In this document: positions 33,747 through 44,843 of the stretch, in pieces
Layout: every line of letters starts with the position of its first letter
Position numbering within the stretch: the first letter of the stretch is position 1
From: Camellia lanceoleosa
Lineage: Eukaryota; Streptophyta; Magnoliopsida; Ericales; Theaceae
Length of the DNA stretch: 64,000 nt
NCBI GenBank assembly: GCA_025200525.1
Contig: CM045763.1
Coordinates: forward strand, 150,728,246 to 150,792,245
Direction: 5' to 3'
Translations under genes and position numbers: made by a program
Notes under the pieces: model-generated
What the model was told of the DNA's origin: nothing
Seen by the model: only the letters and a program-made list of their open reading frames with translations
Database searches by the model: none

Positions 33747-34060
33747 GCTTGAGCCAGCACCAGTTGCACCTACAGGACCTCCTCCAGCTAAGAGACGAAG
33801 ACGAGGACTAGTGAGGAGCAAAGGAGGAGCTGACCGGGGGAGAGGCAGAGTGAGGTAGCACTCACCTCCTGAGGAGTCCTTCGAGGAGTACATGACTTTT
33901 GAGGGGAAGGGGAAGGCGGTTGACATGCAGTCTAGCAGCCCCAGTGATGACAACAATGCACCTTCTCTGTAGCCGAGGAGGAAGAGAGAGAGGATGGGTT
34001 ACTGATGACAATGATGATTTTCTGTTTTTGTTTTTGTTTTTCTTTGTAGTTAAAGACTAG
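31494..34060 (+). pseudogene. Plant-mobile-domain (MAIN/PP7L-like, PF10536) gene antisense to E3
   Basis: ATG at 31,494 (MANDEVPISDPAISIGPSWV); a frameshift near 31,560 leads into PPLINRPFDAATY and PSPGSILRFEGLIPGIDEDI. Donor GT at 31,748, acceptor AG at 31,832-31,833. Exon 2 (31,834-32,502) carries the PMD core: YGSISGPRCWYERLPAEVRT, LVERWWDTTDSFHFSLIREL and LTPYDFSMLTGLQV. Exon 3 (about 32,637-32,797) has MRPIELSVPRSQYYNSRFER. Exon 4 (about 32,890-33,432) has ATRVTYVAAWHASTMQILFE and GPFDRAYYLGERFIHQ. Further exons: ATYADDLLQTIGRLFLMV (33,534 on) and a Pro-rich, basic tail PPPAKRRRRGLVRSKGG (33,780 on), a likely nuclear signal. Scattered stops make it a pseudogene in this copy. PMD proteins in Arabidopsis act in TE silencing; a role here is inference. 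Confidence 0.85.
33704..33745. repeat. (CT)n microsatellite before the last PMD exon
   Basis: Twenty or so CT repeats end at TAG just before the Pro-rich exon, so they double as the polypyrimidine tract of the last intron. Confidence 0.85.
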
Positions 34061-34561
34061 CTTCAGATAGACCCTTTTGTTTTGAGGATTTTCTTTTGTT
34101 TTGCTGCTTTATAAAATGATGATCGGGGTTGGACCTACTAGTTATAAAAGACAAATTTTTGAATGATCTCCTTGTACAATATGTGATGAATGGCATAACC
34201 TTTGTATGGTAACTTTGCACAAGACTTAAAACAACGAATATCTACTCTTGTATTCATTCTTGAGTCGGATAGCAGCCCACAACCGGACAAAATGTAAAAT
34301 ACAACTCGATAACTAGAAAACAGGATGAAAACAAATTGAAAATACTAAAAAACATTTGGTACAAACAAAACAAGGCTTAAAACACAACCGTGGTACGATA
34401 AGACAAAGGCCAGCCTTTTCTAAAATTGCACTGATCTGGGCCGTCATTTAGACCCCGACCAGGCCCAAATAGGCATGATTGGGCTTAAAAATGAGGTCAG
34501 TCAGTGCTGTCCAGTTATTTTTTTTGGCAGAATAGCAAGTCTTTGGTATTTTGCTCTTAAG
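34061..34561. other. Spacer between PMD and DUF7745 genes (E3)
   Basis: No reading frame is supported. Near 34,438-34,490 are GACCAGGCCCAAATAGGC and ATTGGGCTTAAA, relatives of the GGCCGGGCC motif found in the LTRs and before the PMD gene. Probably the 3' UTR of PMD and the promoter of DUF7745. Confidence 0.45.
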
Positions 34562-35850
34562 ATGGAGACATTGTTCAACAATAGGCTCTGGGACTAGGTA
34601 GCCACTTTGGACGGCTCGAAAAATGTGAACTTTCGCGGTTTCGGCCTAAACGCCCTTTTTCCTCTGAGCCTCACTTCTCTTTGCTTTCGATTCCTCTATG
34701 CCGCTGTTCAATGTTGGAACCCGATCACACATGTGTTTCGCTTTGGATCACAGGAGATGTGTCCGACGATCGAAGAATTTCAAGCATTAATAGAATCCCG
34801 GCGCGATGAAGAAATCACGCTGTAGCCCCGTTTTGGCCATGCCCAAGCTTTTGGATGAATGTGTGGGCTAACATTACACGAGGCTTGGTCCTTGGCACAT
34901 GATGGGGTGCTAGACATCCCCAGCTTAGTTCATCGATTTTTCGCTATTGGAGATAGGAGTGACCTTCTCTGGCGAGGCCACAAACAACATGCTCTTTGTT
35001 TATGCCTTCTTGCACAATTCCTCCTTGCCCCTAGTTTTGGCAGAGCTAGCATCCGGTTGATAGAAGTGGCCTAATATCTGAAAAAGGGTAAAAGTTGCAT
35101 GGGTTTGGCACTGGCGGAAGCCTTGAAGGGTTTGGATGCTTTTCGTTGGGGAGAGACTACCCGGTTGGTAGGGAGTCCACTACTTCTCCAAGTATTATTT
35201 CCCACCCTACTAATTTATAATTCTCACATCACTTGGCACTCAATCTCTGTTTTTCTCTCAAAACCTCTTCCTTACTTTTCCCTCATCGTACACCTCTCTA
35301 TTCTTTATTCTCTCTTATTTTTCATTCCTTCCTAAGTATGGTTAATGGATAAGCTGCAAGTAGTGAACCCTTGCCCCAAGTACTCGGCCAGAGCTTACTT
35401 CTTTAGCCAATGGCTAATCGATTTCCCCTCAGAGGGGTTATGGTGTAATTGGATGTGCAGCAAATCCGCAGCTGGCATAACTTGGCTTGTCCCTGGCTTA
35501 ATTTGGTTGAGATGAGCTACAACACACTATGTGTTATATTTCCCCTTTCGGTTCAGACTCCAATTTGGCCATGATCAGACACGTAGACACGTCCAGAAGA
35601 GAAGGTGGAATACCCGGCTTTATTTCCCATTCACAGTTCACATTTGCCTAGATACCTTACTGCTTGGAGGGTGAGGGAGCTTCAGGCCCCTACCCCTAGC
35701 TTCAGTTACGCCCTTTCGAAGGAGTGCTTAGCTTGGCTCGAAAACGAAGAACAATTGGGCCATCTTTAGCCATGGAAACTTCTGGGAGTGTAAGCAGGAG
35801 ACATAGAGCTACCTGACTTAGTTGTGCCCCTAGTTTTACTGCTTTTATTT
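34562..35850 (+). pseudogene. DUF7745-like gene, copy C (antisense gene of E3)
   Basis: ATG at 34,562 starts METLFNNRLWD, then a stop, then TLDGSKNVNFRGFGLNALFP, FLYAAVQCWNPITHVFRFGS and EMCPTIEEFQALIESRR, the family's N-terminal signature. Downstream: KQHALCLCLLAQFLLAP, a stop, and LALAEALKGLDAFRWGETTR with LVGSPLLLQ. Donor GT is at 35,192. The acceptor expected at 35,335 reads CCTAA instead of CCTAG in copy A. Exon 2 gives WLMDKLQVVNPCPKYSARAY and FPSEGLWCNWM. Later frames are broken. It is the fullest of the three copies. DUF7745 resembles a distant PMD relative (PTIEEFQALI against LTPYDFSMLTGL); its biochemical role is unknown. Confidence 0.8.
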
Positions 35851-36480
35851 TTCTTTTCAAGTTTTATGATGTAAAAGTAGCTTTGTTAAATCAAAGAGTT
35901 GGAGAATGTACTTGTGTTGAAATCAATGAAATTAAAGTTTCGAGTACTGAAAATTTTCCTTTCAGTCCCCAAAATGGTCCAAGTTGTAAAAGGGTAAAAT
36001 TTTGAGAAAAATCAGCTTTTATTAAAACTTTTCAAAACTGGTTTTTGGGAAACGGTCACCAACTGACATGCATAGAATCAACCCTCAAGATGTACAGCCC
36101 TGAATCAACAAATCATAACTGCCCCTGACTACATACCACTACTACTCTGCATTGTTAACTAGCTTTTCTTCCCAAAATGAAGATCACAACCGAACTAATA
36201 GATGACAAATAGAGATGACGTGATCAGCAAAACGGACAGGACAATTAAGTTAGAGATAGCTACGGGTGAACTTTAGAATGAGGTTGCCTACGTATCCCAA
36301 AGAGGGGAATCAGGCCTTACGTAGTTCGATTCAGGTTCATTCGAGTATTAACTCTCTCCTTTTGCACTCTAACTCCAAAGTTTCCCTTTAGGGTTTTCAA
36401 CCTTGCGAGCTCAGTTTTTCTTTATTTCTAATTTTCCATGCTCTAACTTTTTCCTAGGTCGCCCTTTCGAGTTTTATGCC
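35851..36480. other. Convergent untranslated block between DUF7745 and integrase (E3)
   Basis: No gene is seen. It is shared with E1 (3,791-4,436) and E6 (17,541-18,036). The 3' ends of the sense pol and the antisense DUF7745 gene meet here, so termination signals for both strands would have to lie inside it. Confidence 0.55.
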
Positions 36481-36483
36481 TAG

Positions 36484-37700
36484 TGAGCCTCTCAAGGGTA
36501 ATATTTCTTCAACTTGTCCATATTAATTGGCTGTGAGAATTCTAGACCATCTAGATCCATAAGTATAACTGCTCCCCTAGACCAGATAGATTTGATGATA
36601 TAAGGACCTATCCAATTAGGTTTAAACTTACCCCTAGGGTCATAGATGGCAGCCCAGTTGTCCTTCAGCACCATGTCCCATTTTTTAAGGTTTCTGGACT
36701 TAATTTTCTTGTTAAAAGCCTTGGCAATTCAGCATTGGTAACCCTGGACATGATACAAAGCCTTCAACCTTCTCTCATCAAACAATATTAATTCCTTAAA
36801 CCTGTTCTCCTGCCAGTCCGCCTATCTGACAGTCAACCATAACTCATAGCGACGGTACTTCAATTTCGATTGGTAGAATAGCCTCAATCCCATAGACGAG
36901 AGAATAAGGGGTCGTCCCTATAAATGTTTGGATTGAGGTTCTGTAACCCAAGAGCGCAAATGGCAATTTATCTGGCCAGTCCCTGTAGGTTTCCACCATC
37001 TTTCCCAAAATTCTCTTGATGTTTTTGTTCATGGCCTTGACAACTCCATTGGTCTGTGGCTTGTATGCTGAAGACTTGTGGAAAGCCACGTTATATTTCT
37101 CAAGCAGATCTAGTACCTCTTTCTTGAAGTGCAAGCCATTATCTGAAATGATCTCATTCGGGACTCTATACTGACAGATGATATTATCCTTGATGAACTT
37201 AGCCACATGTGACGCCTTTAGCACAGAGTAGGATTGGGCCTCCTCCCATTTGGTGAAGTAGTCGATCGCTACCAAGATGAATTCATGTCCATTTGACCCC
37301 TTTGGCATAACTGTGCCGATAACATCTATCCCCCAAACAGAGAATGGCCATGGTAAAGTCATGTTGTAGAGCTTCAATGGCAGAATGTTCATGCGATTGG
37401 CATGAATCTGGCATTTGTGGCAGAGCCAAATAAAACTAATACAATCCTCTTCCATGGTTGACCAGTAGTAGCCTTGTCTAAGGATTTTTTCAAGCCAACA
37501 TTACACCGTTTATGTGGGCTCCGCATTCTCCCCTATGAATGGCCTCCATAAGACATTTTGTTTCTTCTTCTTGAACACACAGTTTATGCATTCTCAAATG
37601 GCCTCTTTTGTACAACTTGCCTCTGCAGAAGATAAATTGGACAGCCAGACGCCGTATTTCCCTTTTATCCGTGGTGTTTGCCCCTGGCGGATACACCTCC
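36484..37700 (-). pseudogene. pol: Integrase, nearly continuous but catalytically altered (E3)
   Basis: The zinc-binding part runs from about 37,640 (RGHLRMHKLCVQEEETKCLM) to CHKCQIHANRMN near 37,390-37,430. The 203-residue frame 37,455-36,844 holds the core: VWGIDVIGTV and EIISDNGLHFKKEVLDLLEK supply both catalytic aspartates. The expected Glu after TNGVV is Lys (AAG at 37,036-37,038). The C-terminus reads WIGPYIIKSIWSRGAV and QPINMDKLKKYYP (near 36,492). A stop near 37,490 and another near 36,843 interrupt it. The Glu-to-Lys change should abolish strand transfer. Confidence 0.9.
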
Positions 37701-38690
37701 TTTTCCAAGAAATTCCAAATATTATAGTACCAAGGGTTCTTGTCTAAAGCCTCATCTATCACGGCAATAGTTTCATAGGCCGGCGTGTACTTCTGTCCAA
37801 TAATGATCGGACACATCCTAACTTCCAATGGAATGTCTACCATAGAAGGTAGAGTTGCTAGTGCATTAGCAAACCAATTGTTCTCTCTTAGCAGATGGGT
37901 AAACGTTAGCTTTTCAAACCTCAGAATTAACATATCCAAGGCCTGATGGTAAACCTTCATTTTCTCATCTTTAACCTGCCAATCTCCATTGGCTTGAGAC
38001 ACAACCAAGTTCGAATCCCCGATGACGTCCAACCTTTTTCCCCCTAGTTCTAGGGCAACTTCTAAACCAGCAATACACACCTCATACTCTGCTTCGTTGT
38101 TTGATACTTTGAACTAGAGTTTGAAGGCTAAGGGTATATAGGAGTCATCGGGTGCTATCAGCAACATAACTATCCCATAACCGTATTGATTGGCTGCTCC
38201 GTCAAAGTACATCGTCCATGTTTTCTCCTCTATTTGAAAAATATCTTCATCTAGGAAAAAGTACTCCACTGCTTCATCACTCTCTACTGGGTGATCTGCT
38301 AGGAATTCCACTACAGCCCTCCCTTTAACCGACTTACGTGTAACATATTTGAGATCAAATTCAGAGAAGAGGAGCAACCAACGAGCTAGCCTACTCGTAA
38401 GCGCTGGTTTCTCAAAAACATATTTGATGGAATCTAATCTCGAAACCATAATTACCGAGTGAGCTAACAAGTAGTGCCTTAACTTTCAGGTAGCCAATAC
38501 CAAGGCTAAGAAAGCTTTCTCGAGAGGAGTGTAACGAGTATTGTAGTCCAATATTTTCTTGCTCAAGTAGTAAACGGCTTTCTCCACCTTGGCCTCCGAC
38601 TCCTGAGCCAACATACACCCCATGGTTGAATTTGTCACTGACAGGTACAAAATCAACGATTTTCCCGATTCTGGCAGTGATAACACAGGC
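37701..38690 (-). pseudogene. pol: Dual RNase H region (E3)
   Basis: The Ty3-type RNase H occupies about 38,690-38,280 (SLILYLSVTNSTMGCMLAQE, VYYLSKKILDYNTRYTPLEK, FLADHPVESDEAVEYFF). The archaeal-type RNase H follows at about 38,210-37,750 (MYFDGAANQYGYGIVMLLIA, CIAGLEVALELGGKRLDVIG, DSNLVVSQANGDWQVKDEKM). One TAG near 38,115 and a frame break near 38,487 are the main lesions. The second RNase H is the Tat hallmark. Confidence 0.9.
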
Positions 38691-39540
38691 AGATTCTGTA
38701 GGTACTGCTTGACCTATTCAAAAGCCAATTGACAGCGATCATCCCATTAGAATTTCTTTCCTTTCATCAAGAGACCAAATAATGGTTCACAAGTCAAGGT
38801 TAGTTTTGAAATAAACCACCTTATGAATTGCACTTTATCCAGAAAACCGCACACCTCCTTTTCAGTCCTTGGCGGTGGCATTTCTAAGATGGCCTTGATT
38901 TTGGAAGGATCTAACTCAATTCCTCTCTGTGTGATCAGGAATCCCAGCATTTTTCTTGTTGTTACGCCGAAGGTGCATTTTTGCGGGTTCAACCTCAATC
39001 TATATTCTTTGATCCTTTGAAAAAATTTCTTCAGGGCAATGTAGTGGCCCTCTTGATCTTTGGACTTGACAATCATGTCGTCCACATACACCTCAACCTC
39101 TTTATGGATCATGTCGTGCATAATGGTGGTTACATCCCTTTGATAAGTGGCCCCAGCATTCTTCAACCCAAACGGCATGACTCAGTAGTAGTAGGTGCCC
39201 CACGGAGTAGTGAAAGCGGTCTTCTCCTTATCCTCAAGTGCCATCAGAATCTGGTTATACCCGGAAAACGCATCCATGAATGACAACAGTGAGTGGCCGG
39301 CGCTGAAGTCTACCAACTCGTTAATATGCGGCAGTGGAAAATCATCCTTCAAACTAGCCTTATTCAAATCCCTAAAGTTGACGCAGACCCTGTTTCTTCC
39401 ATCCTTCTTCGAAACTGGAACAATATTGGCCAACCATGTTAGATACTTAGATACAAGCAAGAACCCTGCCTCAATCTGTTTGGTAACTTCTTCCTTAATC
39501 TTCAAAGCCTAATCTGGGTGGACTCTGCGTAGCTTCTGCT
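38691..39540 (-). pseudogene. pol: Reverse transcriptase (E3)
   Basis: The frames at 39,505-39,182 and 39,178-38,747 are contiguous apart from a TGA at 39,179-39,181. Fingers: WLANIVPVSKKDGRNRVCVN and FRDLNKASLKDDFPLPHINE. Palm: MDAFSGYNQILMALEDKEKT, MPFGLKNAGATYQRDVTTIM, and an intact VEVYVDDMIVKSKD with YVDD codons at 39,076-39,087. Thumb: MLGFLITQRGIELDPSKIKA. This is the best-preserved RT in the window and the best sequence for placing the family. Confidence 0.92.
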
Positions 39541-40590
39541 TAACTGGTCGGGCCTCAGGGTCAAGAGGGATCCGATGCTGTACAATCTCAGGATCGATTC
39601 CAGGCATGTCTTCGTAGGACTACGCGAAAACATCTTTGAAATCTTTTAATGAAGCAATTAAACGCTCGCGTTCCTCCGAAGACAACGTGGACCCGATCTA
39701 GACCAGGTGAGCATCCTCCTCAGTACCTATGTTAATTGATACGATTTCATCTGTATAGGGCTTAACATGCCTCTCCTCCTCGTGATCAACCAAATTTTTC
39801 AAAACCCATGGAATTTCTTCCTCTTCGTTTAAGTCAAAAATTTGAAAATCAAGATCAGTACAACAAACCAAAGGCACAGAAAAATAGGCAAAGTTCACAA
39901 CATTCACATTTCAAAAGTCTGGATCCTCGGTTACAATGGACTCGAAAGAAAAGCTAAAAGACGACCTGGACAAGACTTTGGTATCCAGGTTACTACTCCT
40001 AGAAGTACCAAACTCAGAGGAACTTGAATCTGACTCCGACTCCACAGACTCAGTGGAATCAAATCTGAACTCACTATCCGATCCAGAACTACCGATGACG
40101 CCTTGCTTAAACTTCTAGACCAAGCATGGAGCCTCAGACGCATCCATGATAAAATTGGAGAAATCCCCTACTGGGTTATTCCCGATCATTGAGATGGTAA
40201 AACTATCCCCCAAGTTAACAGACTCAACTTCAGCAGTAGAACTTACCAATAGGTCAACCAGTGCTTTTCCCAACAGCTCTGCCTCTTCAATGTTTAGGCT
40301 TGCAGTCCCACCTTGATCTGTGCTAGGTCTGGTCTTCTTGTTCATCATCCTCTTCTGGTAACTAGTGTCCGAAGAAGATCTCGAACCCCGGATACCTTGT
40401 CTTTCTCTCCCAATCATACCAACACTCTGGGACAATCATACCAACACTCTGGGAATCCACAGAAAGGGAAATCTTCCCCTTGGCAAACAAAACATCTATT
40501 CAAGGTCCCCTATATTGGTTTGTGGACTAACTCGTACTGCCTCCCAGTCCTTTTTGCTTTCACCCTTCCTCGCAACTCATCTCCCTTTCT
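39541..40590 (-). pseudogene. Acidic protease-RT spacer (E3)
   Basis: The minus strand encodes a Ser/Asp/Glu-rich linker with NVVNFAYFSVPLVCCTDLDF and DLNEEEEIPWVLKNLVDHEE (39,907-39,760), preceded by LDASEAPCLV and RTRPSTDQGG segments. It links protease to RT in the polyprotein and is conserved in position in E1, E2 and E6. No fold is recognised. A 25-bp direct duplication (CAATCATACCAACACTCTGG type) occurs near 40,414-40,450. Confidence 0.55.
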
Positions 40591-41440
40591 TTGTCAATCT
40601 GTAGCGGTAGGTTTGTATCCCAACCCGAAAGTGTGGTTACTGTGACTTATCTCCTTAGCTACAGTACCTCCCTGCCTACCACTTCTGCCCAATCCTAATC
40701 TAGGAATATGCCCTTGTTTGTTCATCATGCAGATAGATTGCGCACTCACGTAATTCCTATCGTCCTCCGCCATGATGGATTGGACCAATCAGGCTTCTGC
40801 CAAAGAGAAGCCAGAAAGGAACACGTCCTCATCCCCATATATAATTTCCAATAATGGCGTAGTGGTTCCTTGGGGAGGATGGATCGTAAAATTACCGTAC
40901 ACAGTGGCAATCCTGCCTTTGAAGGGGTACTTCACTAACTGATGGATTGTTGATGATACAGCCCTCATCTGATGTAGCCAGGGCCTTCCCAGCAGTAGAT
41001 TAAAAGTGGCCGGAACGTCCATGACATGAAATTCCACCTCATGCTTGGATGAGCCGATTAGGATATGGCTCTTAAACGTTCCTATAACATCTCGACTTGA
41101 ATTGTCATCGGCCCGAACGGCCTGGGTCGTGGGCGTAAAGTCGACCGACCTCAAACTGATGGCATAGGCAGTCCTCACTGGACATACATTGATCACCGAT
41201 CTGGTATCTACTAACACCACCAGAATCCACTTTTTCTAACTTTCCAGGGTTACATATAAGGCCGGTTGTGGTTGGCACCCTCAAGTGGTAACTCCTTATC
41301 TGTAAAAGATATCACTAGCAAAATGTCCCCAGATGTAACCAACGATACCAATTAGTTAGCAGTGGTGTCGATAGGCAATTTGGTTCGGTTTATTGCCTCT
41401 AACAGTGCTTGCCTATGCTCCCGAGAAGCCATTAACGACC
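40591..41440 (-). pseudogene. pol: Aspartic protease, catalytic Gly lost (E3)
   Basis: The frame at 41,220-40,789 begins MVLVDTRSVINVCPVRTAYA and continues with DVIGTFKSHILIGSSKHEVE, FHVMDVPATFNLLLGRPWLH and a C-terminal FTIHPPQGTTTPLLEIIY. The active-site triplet DTG reads DTR (AGA at 41,200-41,202). Upstream, 41,430-41,230, is the conserved MASREHRQALLEAI leader with frame breaks. A neighbouring segment near 40,600-40,790 has AEDDRNYVSAQSICMMNKQG. Confidence 0.88.
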
Positions 41441-42300
41441 CCCAGATTGATATATCTGCCTAAATCTTCTTGAGCTGTTTCAAGACCAGGTTTTCTTCAA
41501 CATCCTTCTCTTTTGCTTTTTCAGCCTCCTTTCTAGAGGTCACTGGCTGATCTAATGCTGTGGGTTTGAAGTACTAACCACTCTGGGTCATATGATTGAT
41601 CTCGTCAGTATACCAGGTGTCATCCGGGATATCAGCTTTTCACCCTTTGTCAGTGTACGCATGACTTAGGTCGCTATCTTCCCACCACTCTCCTGCAGTC
41701 ATGGCCAAGCTAGCATCAGGTTCTATCTGGAGCATGTTAACATCATGCGCCCCTCATCATATCATTCTTCCTCCACTATAGTCTTGGTTTCTGAATCCTG
41801 ATATTTTCTAAGCTTCCTCAACATCTTTTTCCAGTCGATGGGCTCCCATTTGACCTTTTTGGTAGTTTGGACATCACCCACTGCTATCTCAGGTTCTTCT
41901 TTCTCTTTTCCTTTTCCCTGCTCTAAAGCTATCTTTGTTTGGATCTCTTCTATCATTTCCCTTTGAAATTGTTCTAGTGCCTATTCTTTCTCAGTCAGAA
42001 ATGCAGCCTCAGCCTTGTCACTAGCACCAATTTCCTCTTCCTTCCCAGTCTCTCCCATCTGTTCCTTTACATCTGACTCTTCTTCACTCAACCATCCATT
42101 GCTTGTTTCCGGCTGGCTTGGATCCCACCATCCCAGTTTTACACTGCTTGTATCCTTTTCTTCAAAGAAGTAAAGGTTGTCTAAATCCTCTTCCAGCTCG
42201 GCCAGGTCTTCTTCCAGTTCAGCCAAGTCATTTAGGCCCTGTTCCGACCAATCATTCTGATTCTACCCTAACTGGCTCTCCTCAATAGCATTAATGCTGG
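41441..42300 (-). pseudogene. Charged Gag-Pro linker (E3)
   Basis: It consists of long Glu/Lys-rich minus-strand segments: AELEEDLAELEEDLDNLYFF (42,223), LGWWDPSQPETSNGWLSEEE, VKEQMGETGKEEEIGASDKA, and IALEQGKGKEKEEPEIAVGD (41,930). E1 and E2 carry the same arrangement including the WWDDxDL motif (here near 41,680-41,700). Probably a disordered Gag C-terminal extension. Confidence 0.65.
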
Positions 42301-43760
42301 GAAAGTCCGGCAAGATGACTACTGGCTTTGGCTCATCGACGACCACAATGTATAAACTAGGATCATACTCCTCTGCAAGCGAGACCCCTTCTCTATAACA
42401 CGGGCATCAGACGACCCTGTCTTCAGTACATTCTTCTCTTTCTTTGTTTCTACTGCCACGGGCTTGGATTGGGTTTGTGGTGTTAGATCCATCATGCACA
42501 TGTATGTACCTTCTGGAATAACCACCTCCGGTTTTGATAGGTGGATGAGGTAATGTATGTACTAGGGTTGAAGGTAGGTGGTAGTGTATGGATGTGGTTA
42601 ATGTTTCTGGTAGGGGAATTTGGTTATGTGTAGGAAATGGGTTGGTTGTTATGTTTGGTTTAGTAGGTGGGGTGATGACTTTGTTGTTGATGAGATCTTG
42701 GATCTCATGACGTAAACGGTAGCACAGGTCCGTGGGATGGCCATGTTGTTGGTAGAAGATGCAATACTGGGTAGGGTCATGTTTGGGTGGCAATGGGTCC
42801 AGAAGTGGACGAGGATCGAGAGGCTTGAAATGTCCCTTTTCCATTAATAGTTTGAGGGCACGGGTTGGGCTCATATGGAGGTGAGTAAAAACTCTTCGGT
42901 TCCGGGGTGGGCCAGTGTTTTGTGAAGGTTGTAAAGTTATGGCAGTAGCAAAAGGATCAGCCATCTTGGCCGTTCAAACAACAGTACTGACATCCGCAGG
43001 CCGTGGAATAGTGTTATTACTAGCATTGGTATTCTGAGAGAATGGCCTTCTAGCAGGTTCACTTGTTTTGTGAATGATACCTTTTTTGAATGCATTGTCA
43101 ATCTAGACCCCCAACTCATGCAAAGAAGCAAAGGTGGATAACGATGCCACTATCATCCTCTACAGCATATCTAGTTCAAGATTCTGGACCACCAGCCGAA
43201 CTTGTTCTCTTTCAGCAGGTCTGTTTGTCATTCGGGCTGCCTTGGCTTGCCACCGGGTGACAAAATCGATGAATGATTCTTTGGGGTTCTAGGTAGTAGC
43301 TTCCAGCTCACTTATGGTTACCTCTATCTAGGTGCTATATGAATGCTGGTTGACAAATGTCTCAGATAGCTCCTCCCAATTCCGCTTTGTATAGTCCTCC
43401 AACTTAGCGTACTAGATGGCCGCCACATCAGACACGATTCTCCCAAATAACAAGAGCTTTTGCGCCCGAGACAAACCCATGGGCCTCAAAACGTCTGAAA
43501 ACAACCGGACATGCACAATCGAATCCCCACTTCCATCGAATCTATCAATGTAGGGCATCTTAAATTTCTCTAATAATCTGACCGAAGCCTCAGTGTATCC
43601 GTCTTCGATATCCAAAATGGAGTTGAAGCCCTGGGATTTCTTCAATGCTTTCTCCAATCTAGCAATCTTGACCAAGGCCGAATCAATTTCATTGATATCA
43701 AAAGGAAAGATTCCTGCAGGGGATTGAACTGAAGGCCTATAAGCCGGAGCTGGGGGAAAT
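42301..43760 (-). pseudogene. gag: Gag (E3), Tat type with CCHC-like zinc knuckle
   Basis: In order on the minus strand: VKIARLEKALKKSQGFNSIL and RLLEKFKMPYIDRFDGSGDS (43,675-43,530), FSDVLRPMGLSRAQKLLLFG, then the Retrotrans_gag core with WQAKAARMTNRPAE (near 43,230), then LHMSPTRALKLLMEKGHFKP (near 42,860), the zinc knuckle CIFYQQHGHPTDLC near 42,740, and a Pro/Thr-rich tail. Stops interrupt it near 43,411, 43,290 and 43,105. Gag coats the genomic RNA. It is the un-inverted arrangement, in contrast to E1. Confidence 0.88.
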
Positions 43761-44821
43761 ATTTCCTAAAGATCTATGATTTAGGGATTTTCTACTAGTA
43801 GGGGTAGATCCGGGTTTGGCTAAGCAGCCAGGATCGGATGCACGGTTGATGCGAATGCCCCAGATGTACGTCATAGATCGATAATAATTTCATCTTGTAC
43901 AACCATCCTTTGGTTTACAGTATCCATGGTTCTCTGCGTTCTGTATTGTATTCTGTGCCATTGCTGGTCTGGGTGAACTAGATGCTGGTGAACTGGTTGA
44001 ATGAGAACAGATAGGCATTTGCAGAGTGTTTTGTACTGGTGCTGCTAACTATCTGTTCATTCTTTGTCGAGTAACTGACGGAAGTGAGACTAACACTTGC
44101 TGACCACCAATAAGGTCTTGAGCTTTGCAAAGCCTGTCAAAACGAGTCCACACAACTTGGGAAATGTCGGGTCTTTCTAAAGCTATGATGGTAAACTACT
44201 TAGCAAAAGAAAATAAAAACCATCGATCAAAATCGGACGGCACATTGGCCCCAATTTACAACAGTTATAACACACAGCTAAACTACAATCCCTATTGAAC
44301 TCTATTCTTAAACTCATTCTGATATGAACTATCCTGTACAGTCTCACTATAAAAGCACATACTAAGTAAAAGAACCAAAACACCACTATGAGGGGGGTAA
44401 AGTTACCCTATCCTAGATTTTTGGCGTGATCTAGGCTGCACTATTTCAAACAACAAGTTTCACAGCATCCTGTCCTAAGTTGGAACAGTCACTATAGCTT
44501 TACTATATGCAACTAGGTCAAATGGTCGAAAGGGTGCCTCACCAAGATTACCTAATATACCTCTCACACCTAACTCCGAAAATTAAAAAGAGGATTAAAC
44601 GATACAATGGTAATCTAGATCCAAGGGTTGTGTTTCCATCATGACAGAGCCCATGACCGGTCAACATTTTGGCAAGCCTTTTGAGCAAGCCTCCAGCAAA
44701 CCATCCAGGCATAGTAAATGGAAAACACAATGACTTAAAGTAACTATGAAAATACAATGCAAAGAACATATAAGTGTAGATAAAATTTCACATCATGAGT
44801 TTCAAGTCAAATTCTCTAAAT
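43761..44821 (-). other. 5' leader and Gag N-terminal region of E3
   Basis: Weak Gag-like N-terminal frames extend to about 44,140 (the minus strand encodes a PKLCGLVLTGFAKL-like block matching PQILWTRAGRLYKTS of E1). From about 44,180 to the PBS I see only leader sequence, which shares the GTTACCCTATCCTAG phrase (44,402) with the E1 and E2 leaders. The length of about 0.65 kb fits the long leaders of this clade. Confidence 0.55.
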
Positions 44822-44841
44822 CCCCAGTAGAGTCGCCAGAA
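44822..44841 (-). other. Primer-binding site of E3
   Basis: The minus strand reads TCTGGCGACTCTACTGGGGA, beginning two bases after the LTR end. This is the TGGCGACTCTxCTGGGGA site used by plant Tat/Ogre elements. I did not verify which tRNA (tRNA-Arg is the usual report) it pairs with. Confidence 0.8.
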
Positions 44842-44843
44842 AC

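Noticed and set aside
34562..35850. DUF7745 or PMD as host genes merely interrupted by a retroelement
   Set aside because: They sit inside the LTR and TSD boundaries of E3 and recur at the same position in E1 and E6, so they belong to the element.
39195..39512. 105-residue plus-strand frame opposite RT
   Set aside because: The minus strand here has unambiguous RT motifs; similar shadows occur at 7,210-7,565 and 24,395-24,688.
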